Assembly: GCA_021155045.1 (NCBI GenBank)
Contig: JAJNQB010000013.1
Span: 160,599-224,598 of the forward strand
Length of the DNA: 64,000 nt
From: Arcticibacter sp.
GTDB lineage: Bacteria; Bacteroidota; Bacteroidia; 2-12-FULL-35-15
Reading direction: 5' to 3'
Part shown: positions 8,471 to 16,619 of the stretch, one piece after another
How positions within the stretch are numbered: the first letter of the stretch is position 1
How the letters are laid out: every line of letters begins with the position of its first letter
The notes under the pieces: model-generated
What the model was told of the DNA's origin: nothing
The model's input: the letters and a program-made list of their open reading frames with translations, nothing else
Databases searched by the model: none
Made by a program: the position numbers and the translations under genes

Positions 8471-9777
8471 TAATCTTCTTTTGCTCTTTCAATTAATTGT
8501 GGAGGCAAATCTTTATTTGCTTTTACACCAAGCTCTTTTAGTTTTTCAACCTGCCGAACAACATTTCCTCTTCCTTCGGAAAGCTTATTCATAGCATCTT
8601 TGTAGGATTTTTGTCCTTGATCTAACTTTTGACCAAGGTCAATCATATCTTTTATAAACGCAGTAAACTTATCGTATAAATCGCCTCCAGTTTTTGCAAT
8701 CTCTGCATAATTTTTACTTTGGCGTTCGTTTTTCCAAAGCGATTCAATTGTTCTTAATGTTGCTAGTAGGGTAGAAGGGCTTACAATAACAATTTTTTTC
8801 TCCCATGCGTAAGAAAATAAATCGTTATCAGCTTTTATTGCAATGCCGAAAGATGATTCAATAGGCATAAACAATAATACAAAATCGGGAGTGTTAAAAT
8901 TATTTAGACTTTGATAAGATTTATCGCTCAAATTTTTAATGTGACTTTTTACAGAAAGAATATGGGCTTTTACGGATGCTTCCCTGTCTTCATCTGAAGT
9001 AGCATTTACAAGTCTTTCATAATCAACAAGCGAAACTTTTGAATCAATAATTAAATGTCTATTATCAGGTAAAAACACAACAACATCAGGTAAAACTCTT
9101 TTGCCATCATCTGTTGTAACATTCACTTGTAATTTATATTCAATATCTTTTTTTAGTCCAGACGATTCCAGTATTCTTTCAAGAATTACTTCTCCCCAGT
9201 TGCCTTGTGCTTTATTGTCGCCTTTTAATGCACGGGCAAGATTATTTGCTTCTTCGCTAATCTGTTTGTTTAAATTCATTAAGGTATCAATTTGACCTTT
9301 TAATGAATTACGTTCTGCTGTTTCTGTTTTATATGCTTTATCAACCTTTTCTTCAAACTCTTTTAATTTTTCTTTTAAAGGATTTAAAACAATGTCTAAT
9401 TGTGTTTTGTTTTGGTCAGTAAATTTTTGAGTTTTTTCTTCTAATATTTTATTTGCAATATTTTCAAACGTTTCAGAATATTTTTTGTTTAATCCTTCTA
9501 ATTCTGATTTAAGTGTACTATATTTTTCTTCTTGTGATTTAGCAATAGTATTTAGTTCGGCTTCTTTTATTTTTGAATCATTCAAACTGTTTCTAAGTTG
9601 TATAATTTCAGAAGATAGTTTTTCATTCTCTGTTTTTGTGCTGTTCAGTTGCGATTCTAATACCGCTTTGTCTGTAATTGAATTAGAATCAACGGAAGCA
9701 TTTGCTTTTGCCTTAAGTAGCAAATAAGCAATTACAAAACCTACAACTATACCAATGATTAAAAATAGAAAATCCAT
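8470..9777 (-). CDS. rmuC: DNA recombination protein RmuC
   Basis: The 435-residue protein begins with a transmembrane helix (about 2-22), then a long coiled coil (about 35-180), then the RmuC nuclease-like domain. That domain holds KAQGNWGEVILERILESSGL, LPDVVVFLPDNRHLIIDSKV (Asp and Asp-x-Lys as in PD-(D/E)XK enzymes) and DFVLLFMPIESSF. RmuC limits inversions and rearrangements and has recently been linked to defence against invading DNA. Length and domain order are normal for the family. It is the first gene of the rmuC-GWxTD-rlmB run. Confidence 0.9.
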   Translation of the reverse strand: MDFLFLIIGIVVGFVIAYLLLKAKANASVDSNSITDKAVLESQLNSTKTENEKLSSEIIQLRNSLNDSKIKEAELNTIAKSQEEKYSTLKSELEGLNKKYSETFENIANKILEEKTQKFTDQNKTQLDIVLNPLKEKLKEFEEKVDKAYKTETAERNSLKGQIDTLMNLNKQISEEANNLARALKGDNKAQGNWGEVILERILESSGLKKDIEYKLQVNVTTDDGKRVLPDVVVFLPDNRHLIIDSKVSLVDYERLVNATSDEDREASVKAHILSVKSHIKNLSDKSYQSLNNFNTPDFVLLFMPIESSFGIAIKADNDLFSYAWEKKIVIVSPSTLLATLRTIESLWKNERQSKNYAEIAKTGGDLYDKFTAFIKDMIDLGQKLDQGQKSYKDAMNKLSEGRGNVVRQVEKLKELGVKANKDLPPQLIERAKED

Positions 9778-9836
9778 ATAAAAAAATGAAAGCTCTAATT
9801 TACGGATTTATTTGTTTTGAGAGGAATCAAAAAGCA

Positions 9837-10610
9837 TCAAAGCGCATGTTTATTAATCCACACTTGATTTTTGAGTGAATACCTATTTTCCTTTTTAGCT
9901 TTTTTAACGGAAAAATAAATTGCTAATCCTAATGTTGAAAATCGAAATACATTTACCCACAAACTTCCTACAACATTATCTTGTACACCAAATGTATCCC
10001 AAACAAAATCCATGAACGTATGTAAAAAGATAACCATCCAAAGACTATTCCATGCAAGATAAAACCAAGCAAATCCTGTGCTTGCAAGTGCAGTAAAAAT
10101 GTAAATAGATATTGCACTTACTATATCATGCGCTTGATACAAATGCCCCGCTGCGAAAAACAAAGAAGTGATTAAAGCTGCAGGGATAAAACCCCAGCCA
10201 GCATAAAAAAATAAAAGACCAAACAAAAATGCTCTGTAAGCAAATTCTTCAAAAAATCCTGTTAATACAAAATCCCTATGAAATAATTTTAATGATAAAT
10301 CAACATTAAATCCAAAAAGTAATCCGTAACCCACAACCATTGGCAATACACAAATTGTGGCACACAACAATCCTTCTTTAAATCCTGTTTGTAAACCTAA
10401 TGTTTTAAGAGGGGATTTTTTGAAAATCAAATATGCTACTATACTCATAATTATCATTTGAGTATAATTGATGTATGAAATTTTTATATCAAAATCCAAT
10501 TCATTCCATTTTTCTTTTCCAAAAACAATATAACCGTAAAAATATTTGGTGTATTTACAAATAATAAATGTTGCAATAACAATTATTGAAATCCATATTT
10601 TTCTTTTCAT
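9837..10610 (-). CDS. CPBP-family intramembrane glutamic endopeptidase (CAAX protease-like)
   Basis: The 257-residue protein has about seven hydrophobic helices. The family motifs are complete: FFEEFAYRAFLFG (Glu121-Glu122 and Arg126), FFAAGH (His156), and LHTFMDFVWD (His197, Asp201). Bacterial members act as membrane proteases, often in processing or bacteriocin immunity; no target can be named here. The stop of the BamA-type gene lies nine bases before its start codon, so the two are probably co-transcribed. Confidence 0.88.
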   Translation of the reverse strand: MKRKIWISIIVIATFIICKYTKYFYGYIVFGKEKWNELDFDIKISYINYTQMIIMSIVAYLIFKKSPLKTLGLQTGFKEGLLCATICVLPMVVGYGLLFGFNVDLSLKLFHRDFVLTGFFEEFAYRAFLFGLLFFYAGWGFIPAALITSLFFAAGHLYQAHDIVSAISIYIFTALASTGFAWFYLAWNSLWMVIFLHTFMDFVWDTFGVQDNVVGSLWVNVFRFSTLGLAIYFSVKKAKKENRYSLKNQVWINKHAL

Positions 10611-10619
10611 GACTGAAAT

Positions 10620-12356
10620 TTAGAAATAATTTACCAAACCAAAATGTATTTTTCCGCTTCTTAATTGAAAAGGATTATCGAACTGCCTTCCTAACGCATA
10701 ATTGATTGAAAATATTCCTGCTTTTGTTTCAAAACTTATTCCTGCTCCAAAGCCCAAAGGGTTATCTTTTACATACAAATTACCAACTTGATTTTTTTCA
10801 TAAAATGCTTGGTCGGCAAAAATAAAAATGTATGAATTCTGCTCCAATAAAAACCGGTATTCTAGTGTTAATATAGAATAAGATGAAACAAATATCGATT
10901 CTTCATCAAATCCTCTCAATGATTTGAGTCCACCAATTCTTAATAGTTCATTTTGAAATGTATTTTCACCATTTACAAAACCTGTTTGGTTACCAATTTT
11001 TATGGTGTTGCGATTTGCAAAAGGAATAAAAAAACCGCCTTCAAAATCACCAATGTATTGCGTGGAATGAAGGTTTAAATTTTGATAAACAGCAGGGTTT
11101 ATTTTTGAATTTTGCTTGATTTTTTTTATTCCTGCGCTGGCATTAAACAAAATATAAAATCCTTTTCTTGGGTTTAATCTATAGTCTAGCTTTTCGTATC
11201 TTAATCCTAAACCATACATGTTTACTTGTACATCAGCGTAAGGAGGTAATGATTGAATGTTTTCTAACCCTTTTGTATTAAGCAGTGTAGAGTTTTTATT
11301 ATTATAAAAAACTTTAAAATAATTACCGCCAATTAATATATATTGAACCCCAATATTTTGATTGATGTCTAAAAAAGTAGTGTCTCTTTTGTACAATTTC
11401 ATGTTATAATCAATACCAAAAGGGCTTTTAAATATAAAAGGATAAGTAAGTCTTAATTTTAAATCTTGTGTTTGCGTTTGTAGTTTTCGCCAGTTTAAAT
11501 CAATCAACTCTCCTCTACCCAAGCCATTTTGTAGCTTTAATCGAACATCACCTGTAAATAATATTTTTCCGGTTTTATTGTCAGGTAAAACACCTAAAAT
11601 TCCATCGAACTGACTTGCTCTTTTTTTATCGAGAGAAAGAGTAAGAGTATTTTGTTTTTCACTAAAACTAACAGTTGGAGGTTTTGTAATTCTAACAAAT
11701 GCTAATTCGGAAATGCGGGTGTTGATTTTTTTTAGTTGAGATTCATTGTAATTGCTTTTTGGCTTAATGCCTAAATAATTATAAATATAGGTAGGTGAAA
11801 TTTTAGCATTTCCAATAATTTCAATACTATCAATTTTTTGTTCTTGGTTTTTTGTTAAAAACAATTTTGCAGATATCGTTTCATCTTGAATTTCAATGTT
11901 GTCTAACTTAACAGAAGCAAAAGGAAAACCATTGTTTTCGTAATAAACAATTAGTTTTTCTTGAACACGTTTTATTTCTTTAAAAGAAAATGGCTTGTTA
12001 TTGTAAAGCTTTTCCCTGAAACCAATTTCGCTTAAAACGCCTTCATCAACATTTCCATTTTTTAAAAAAGCTAATTTATAAGGCTTTCCAAAATTAAGGT
12101 AAGCTGTTTTATTCGTGGAATCTGTTATAATACTGTCAAATTGGGCTGTTAAATAAGAATTGTCATAACAAGTAAATAAAACTTTTTGCAGTTCTTTTTC
12201 TCGCTCTGTATTGGTTAAAAAACTTTTCTTATAATTAATTGTTTTTAAAATCTGAGGATTATCAATGCTTTTAATAATTAATGAATATCGTTGTTGAGAG
12301 TATAAATTAACAACCAAGAATAGTAAAAAGCAGAAAATTATATGTTTTAATGACAC
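10620..12356 (-). CDS. BamA/TamA-family outer-membrane protein
   Basis: A signal peptide (IIFCFLLFLVVNLYSQQ) is followed by POTRA-like repeats (about residues 60-240; VQEKLIVYYENNGFPFASVK is a POTRA helix-strand pattern). A C-terminal 16-stranded barrel domain follows (about 250-578) with LRIGGLKSLRGFDEES, matching the conserved RGF loop motif of the Omp85 superfamily, and an aromatic final strand (GKIHFGLVNYF). At 578 residues it is shorter than a typical BamA, so a TamA-like or accessory role in outer-membrane insertion is more likely. The start codon is GTG (12354-12356), chosen because the signal peptide begins there. Confidence 0.85.
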   Translation of the reverse strand: MSLKHIIFCFLLFLVVNLYSQQRYSLIIKSIDNPQILKTINYKKSFLTNTEREKELQKVLFTCYDNSYLTAQFDSIITDSTNKTAYLNFGKPYKLAFLKNGNVDEGVLSEIGFREKLYNNKPFSFKEIKRVQEKLIVYYENNGFPFASVKLDNIEIQDETISAKLFLTKNQEQKIDSIEIIGNAKISPTYIYNYLGIKPKSNYNESQLKKINTRISELAFVRITKPPTVSFSEKQNTLTLSLDKKRASQFDGILGVLPDNKTGKILFTGDVRLKLQNGLGRGELIDLNWRKLQTQTQDLKLRLTYPFIFKSPFGIDYNMKLYKRDTTFLDINQNIGVQYILIGGNYFKVFYNNKNSTLLNTKGLENIQSLPPYADVQVNMYGLGLRYEKLDYRLNPRKGFYILFNASAGIKKIKQNSKINPAVYQNLNLHSTQYIGDFEGGFFIPFANRNTIKIGNQTGFVNGENTFQNELLRIGGLKSLRGFDEESIFVSSYSILTLEYRFLLEQNSYIFIFADQAFYEKNQVGNLYVKDNPLGFGAGISFETKAGIFSINYALGRQFDNPFQLRSGKIHFGLVNYF

Positions 12357-12562
12357 AGGATAAAGATAATGAATTAGACAAAACGAGAAAAAAATGGATT
12401 TATTTGCCCAAAACTGAGCTTATAGTTAAAAAAAATCAACCTAAGCCATATAGGTTTAACTAATTTTCTCAACAGAATGTACTAAAAAGCACTTAAAATT
12501 GATTTTTTTTGTATTTTGGTACCATAGTTGATTTCTAGAAAGGAAAATTAGAAAAGAGAAAA

Positions 12563-14134
12563 GTGAAAAATAGCGTTTTTATTGTAAGAAAATTTTCTGT
12601 TGTTTTTTTATTACTGATGTTTCAGTTGAGTTCGTTTGCACAACCTAAAGGAGGAAAAGCAGTTGATCCAGCTGATGCAAAAGAACATTTTAATCATTAT
12701 AATTTTCTAGCTGCAATTCCTATTTATAAGCAGTTAATAAAGTTAGAACCTACTAACTATGAATACAACTACAAAATAGGAATCTGCTATCTCCGCACCA
12801 ATATTAATAAGTCATTGGCTATTCCTTATTTAGAAACAGCAAGCAAGCAAGATAAAGCCGATAAAGATGTTTTTAATTATTTAGGATTGGCTTATCAGTA
12901 TGCAAGTCGCTTTGACGATGCTATAAAATCTTACGAAAAATATAAAGTAGGATTAAAAGGAGAAGAACTTGAAAAAGTGGAACACCAAATTGAAACGTGT
13001 CAAAATGGTAAAGAATATGTAAAACATCCTGTAAATGTTACTTTCACTAATGTTGGCAAAGAGGTAAATTCAGAGTATCCTGATTATTATCCTTTTGTTA
13101 CAGCAGACGAATCGTTTATGATTTTTACATCGCGTAGAAAAGATAATATTGGTGGTGCTTTGGAAGTGGATGGTTATTATTCTTCTGATATTTATATTTC
13201 TGTTCCAAATGGTGATGTTTGGACCAAACCCAAAAACATCGGACCTCCTGTAAATACTCGCTTAGATGAGCAAGCAGTGAGTCTTGCACCAGATGGTAGT
13301 TCTATGCTAGTTTATATTGACCATATTGATAGTTTGGGTAATATTTATTCATCTAATTATATAAATGGAAAATTTACTAGAATTAAAAAATTAAATAGCA
13401 ATGTAAACTCCGATTTTGAAACAGCCGGTTCTATCACACCCGAAGGTGATGTTATTTTCTTTTGTAGTAAAAGAAAAGATGGAATAGGAGAAACAGATAT
13501 TTACATGGCTCGTAAGTTGCCTAATGGCAATTGGGCAATTCCACAAAATTTAGGACCAACAGTAAATACCAAGTACAGAGAGGATTTTCCTCAAATTGCT
13601 CCTGATGGCAGAACGCTTTATTTTTCATCGCAAGGTCATGCTGGAATGGGTGATTTCGATTTATTTAAAACAACCTGGAATCCAGAAGATAATACTTGGA
13701 CTACTCCTAAAAACCTTGGTTATCCTGTAAATTCAGCGGGAGACGATAGATGTATTTCTTTTACACAAGATAACAGAGTTGCTTACATTTCGGCTGCTCG
13801 TGATGGTGGTTTTGGTGATTTAGATATTTACCGTATTAAGTTTAATGATATGGAAGATAAAGTTACTGTGCTTCAAGGTTATGTGAGCACACAAGATAGC
13901 GCTAAAACAATTACCGCATTTGTAACAGTTGAAGATTTAAAAAACAAAGATGTTCTTCCATTCTCTTATAATCCAAACGAAAAAAGTGGAAAATTTATTA
14001 TGGCATTACCTCCAAGTAAATATAAAATTACAATTGAAGCAGATGGATACAAAGCCTACACTGAAACGTTTTTTGTGTTTGATGTGGGTATAGCACAAAA
14101 CGAAAGCAAAAAAACATTCGTACTTCAAAAATAA
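12563..14134 (+). CDS. TPR and PD40 beta-propeller secreted protein
   Basis: The 523-residue protein starts with GTG and a signal peptide ending LLLMFQLSSFAQ. Residues about 35-150 hold TPR repeats (HYNFLAAIPIYKQLIKLEPT; ASRFDDAIKSYEKY). Residues about 160-440 form PD40/WD40-like blades, each with a motif such as DESFMIFTSRRKD, DGRTLYFSSQGHAGMGDFDL or RVAYISAARDGGFGDLDIY. The last 80 residues resemble a carboxypeptidase regulatory-like fold (ALPPSKYKITIEADGYKAY). The architecture matches Bacteroidota proteins that usually add an OmpA domain, as in PorE; that peptidoglycan-binding domain is absent here. A periplasmic or outer-membrane scaffold role is inferred. Confidence 0.85.
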   Translation: MKNSVFIVRKFSVVFLLLMFQLSSFAQPKGGKAVDPADAKEHFNHYNFLAAIPIYKQLIKLEPTNYEYNYKIGICYLRTNINKSLAIPYLETASKQDKADKDVFNYLGLAYQYASRFDDAIKSYEKYKVGLKGEELEKVEHQIETCQNGKEYVKHPVNVTFTNVGKEVNSEYPDYYPFVTADESFMIFTSRRKDNIGGALEVDGYYSSDIYISVPNGDVWTKPKNIGPPVNTRLDEQAVSLAPDGSSMLVYIDHIDSLGNIYSSNYINGKFTRIKKLNSNVNSDFETAGSITPEGDVIFFCSKRKDGIGETDIYMARKLPNGNWAIPQNLGPTVNTKYREDFPQIAPDGRTLYFSSQGHAGMGDFDLFKTTWNPEDNTWTTPKNLGYPVNSAGDDRCISFTQDNRVAYISAARDGGFGDLDIYRIKFNDMEDKVTVLQGYVSTQDSAKTITAFVTVEDLKNKDVLPFSYNPNEKSGKFIMALPPSKYKITIEADGYKAYTETFFVFDVGIAQNESKKTFVLQK

Positions 14135-14167
14135 TTTTAATCCTCCTTTTTATTTAATCACTTTTGT

Positions 14168-14977
14168 ATGAAGTTAAATTTAACAAAACCAATTGCCTTT
14201 TTCGACCTTGAAACTACAGGTGTTAATGTGGCTTCCGACAGAATTGTAGAGATTTCTATTTTAAAAATTATGCCTGATGGGTCTAAAGAAATAAAAACAA
14301 AAAGAATAAATCCAACCATTCCTATTCCTATTCAATCCTCTTTGGTACATGGCATTTACGATAAGGATATTGAAAATGAACCCACTTTTAAAGCCATTGC
14401 AAAAAGCTTAGCTGATTTTCTTAAAAATTGCGACTTGGCAGGATACAATTCAAACAAATTTGATATTCCAATTTTAGTGGAAGAGTTTATGCGTGCCGAA
14501 ATTGATTTTGATTTAAAAAACAGAAGATTTGTTGATGTGCAAAACATTTTTCATCAAATGGAACAACGTACTTTAAAAGCTGCATACAAGTTTTATTGTG
14601 GTAAAGAAATAATAAATGCTCATAGCGCACAGGCAGATATTGAAGCTACTTATGAAGTGTTTTTAGCTCAACTAGAAAAGTATGATGGTGTAGAATTTGA
14701 AGATAGAAAAGGAATTAAAAGTATTCCTGTTAAAAACGACATTAGCGCATTGCATGAATTTACAAACATCAATAAAAATGCTGATTTGGCGGGGCGAATA
14801 ATTTTTAACGAGAAAGGGATTGAAGTATTTAATTTTGGAAAGCATACAGGAAAACCGGTAGAGCAAGTATTAAAAGAAGAACCTTCTTATTACAGTTGGA
14901 TGATGAATGGCGATTTTCCTTTGTACACAAAAAAAGTGTTGACAGACATTAAATTAAGAATGGCTTTTAATAAATAG
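14168..14977 (+). CDS. DEDDh 3'-5' exonuclease (DnaQ/ExoX-like)
   Basis: The 269-residue protein has all acidic exonuclease residues: FFDLETTG (Asp13, Glu15), YNSNKFD (Asp99) and HSAQAD (His152, Asp157, DEDDh class). The C-terminal 70 residues contain FNFGKHTGKPVEQVLKEEPS then YYSWMM, a DUF3820/ExoX-C-like module that is often joined to these exonucleases. It should remove nucleotides from 3' DNA ends in repair or proofreading. There is no polymerase domain. The next gene begins three bases after its stop. Confidence 0.88.
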   Translation: MKLNLTKPIAFFDLETTGVNVASDRIVEISILKIMPDGSKEIKTKRINPTIPIPIQSSLVHGIYDKDIENEPTFKAIAKSLADFLKNCDLAGYNSNKFDIPILVEEFMRAEIDFDLKNRRFVDVQNIFHQMEQRTLKAAYKFYCGKEIINAHSAQADIEATYEVFLAQLEKYDGVEFEDRKGIKSIPVKNDISALHEFTNINKNADLAGRIIFNEKGIEVFNFGKHTGKPVEQVLKEEPSYYSWMMNGDFPLYTKKVLTDIKLRMAFNK

Positions 14978-14980
14978 ATT

Positions 14981-15592
14981 ATGAAGATTATTTGTATTGG
15001 AAGAAATTACGCTGAACATGCTAAAGAAATGAATGCGGCTGTTCCTTCTGAGCCTGTTTTTTTTCTTAAACCTGACACTGCAATCATTAAAGATGGGCAG
15101 CCATTTTATTATCCTGATTTTTCAAAAGAAATTCATCATGAAGTAGAATTGGTTTTGAAAATTAATAAACCTGGCAAAAATATAGCTATTGAATTTGCAC
15201 ACAAATATTATGATGAAATAGGAGTTGGAATTGATTTTACCGCACGTGATGTACAAGCCAAATGTAAAGAAAAAGGCTTGCCATGGGAAAAAGCCAAAGC
15301 TTTTGATGGTTCTGCGCCAATCGGGAATTTCATCAACAAAAAAAACTTGCAAAACAATAAAGAAATTGAATTTCATTTAGCAATAAATAATACCATTGTT
15401 CAAAAAGGAAACACTAAAGATTTACTTTTTAGTTTTGATGAAGTAATAGCTTATGTTTCAAAGTTTATAACATTAAAAACTGGCGACCTAATTTATACAG
15501 GAACTCCAGAAGGTGTTGGTGCTATTAAAATTGGCGATAAACTTGAAGCATTTATTGAAAATAAAAAAATGTTTGATTGTGAAATAAAATAA
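14981..15592 (+). CDS. Fumarylacetoacetate hydrolase-family protein
   Basis: The 203-residue protein begins MKIICIGRNYAEHAKEMN and contains the FAH-fold metal site: EIHHEVELVLKI, GIDFTARDVQ, and the C-terminal block LKTGDLIYTGTPEGVGAIKIGD. The size matches the short FAHD1/YcgM type, which cleaves or decarboxylates acylpyruvates or oxaloacetate with Mg2+. The real substrate cannot be read from the sequence. It is tightly linked to the upstream exonuclease gene, probably by co-transcription only. Confidence 0.88.
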   Translation: MKIICIGRNYAEHAKEMNAAVPSEPVFFLKPDTAIIKDGQPFYYPDFSKEIHHEVELVLKINKPGKNIAIEFAHKYYDEIGVGIDFTARDVQAKCKEKGLPWEKAKAFDGSAPIGNFINKKNLQNNKEIEFHLAINNTIVQKGNTKDLLFSFDEVIAYVSKFITLKTGDLIYTGTPEGVGAIKIGDKLEAFIENKKMFDCEIK

Positions 15593-15633
15593 TTTAGGCA
15601 TTATAATTGAATTAAAACAAGAAAATTAAAACT

Positions 15634-16380
15634 ATGAAAAAAATATCTTATTTATTATTCGCAACGATTGGAGTTGTTCTATATGCTTGTAATGCACAAC
15701 AAATTCAAAATACTGCAAATGCTGCTAAAGATGCGTTAAATAATTCTTCCACACCAGGCGAAAAGCCTTTGAGCAATGATGAAGTAATAAGTGGATTAAA
15801 AGAAGCTTTAACTGTAGGAACAAATAACTCCACAGCTTTTGCTTCTCAACTAGATGGCTTTTATAAAAACCCTTCATTATTTATTGTGTTTCCTCCTGAA
15901 GCACAAAAAGTAAAAGATTGGGCAATTAAAATGGGAATGAAATCTCAAGTAGATAAATTTGAAATGACATTGAACCGTGCTGCTGAAGAAGCTGCAAAAG
16001 ATGCCGCTCCTGTTTTTGTAAATGCTGTGAAAGGAATGTCGATAGGCGATGGCTTTGCTATTTTAAAAGGTGCAGATAATGCTGCTACACAATATTTAAT
16101 TGATAAAACATCTGCCGAATTAAAACAAAAATTTACGCCAGTAGTTCAAACTGCTATTGATAAAGTAGAATTAACAAAATACTGGAACCCAATCATTACG
16201 GGATACAATAAAGTTCCATTGGTTGAAAAACAAAACCCTGATTTAACAGCCTATGTAACAGATAAAGCAATGAATGGTTTGTTTAAGCTAATTGCAGAAG
16301 AAGAATTAAAAATAAGAAAAGATCCTGTTGCCCGTGTTACCGATATTTTAAAAAGAGTATTTGGTAGTATTATAAAATAG
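15634..16380 (+). CDS. DUF4197 lipoprotein
   Basis: The 248-residue protein has a lipoprotein signal ending in LYAC (Cys19). The remainder is helical and matches the DUF4197 pattern: LSNDEVISGLKEALTVGT, MSIGDGFAILKGADNAATQY, and a final KDPVARVTDILKRVFG. The family is widespread in Gram-negative bacteria and its function is unknown to me. It lies 41 bp after the FAH gene and is followed by a palindromic repeat rather than a simple terminator. Confidence 0.85.
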   Translation: MKKISYLLFATIGVVLYACNAQQIQNTANAAKDALNNSSTPGEKPLSNDEVISGLKEALTVGTNNSTAFASQLDGFYKNPSLFIVFPPEAQKVKDWAIKMGMKSQVDKFEMTLNRAAEEAAKDAAPVFVNAVKGMSIGDGFAILKGADNAATQYLIDKTSAELKQKFTPVVQTAIDKVELTKYWNPIITGYNKVPLVEKQNPDLTAYVTDKAMNGLFKLIAEEELKIRKDPVARVTDILKRVFGSIIK

Positions 16381-16387
16381 CTTCTCA

Positions 16388-16511
16388 AAAATTTAAATAT
16401 CATATCGAGTAGGCAGACGCAAGGAAGCTGTATCGAGATATGGTTGAATAAAATAAATAGTTCTCGATACGCTATCGCTACTCGTGCGAAGGTGGCGATT
16501 TGAATTTAAAC
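16388..16511. repeat. REP-like inverted repeat between the DUF4197 gene and the cassette array
   Basis: The left arm reads TATCGAGTAG then GTATCGAGATA; the right arm reads TTCTCGATACGCTATCGCTACTCG, which is the inverse of the same sequence. The outer flanks AAATTTAAAT and GAATTTAAA are also inverted. It looks like a short mobile palindromic element of the REP type. Confidence 0.5.
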
Positions 16512-16560
16512 TATTTTCTTGAAACACAGTTTTCATTTTTAGAATAATCATTTTTCAATA

Positions 16561-16598
16561 GACGAATTCGGCTTTTTTGCCAAACGCTTGTTAGCGGT
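16561..16598 (-). other. attC-like site A: 3' end of the caspase gene cassette
   Basis: On the reverse strand, 22 nt after the caspase stop, lies ACCGCTAAC (16590-16598) followed by AAGCGTTTGGC-AAAAAA-GCC. ACCGCTAAC is exactly complementary to GTTAGCGGT, the boundary at which this same cassette begins (site B). That match between a cassette's first bases and the 5' core of its own attC is the hallmark of integron cassettes. The distal half is poor, so the site is degenerate or truncated. Confidence 0.5.
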
Positions 16599-16619
16599 TC
16601 GTGCTTTTAGTTACTTTCA

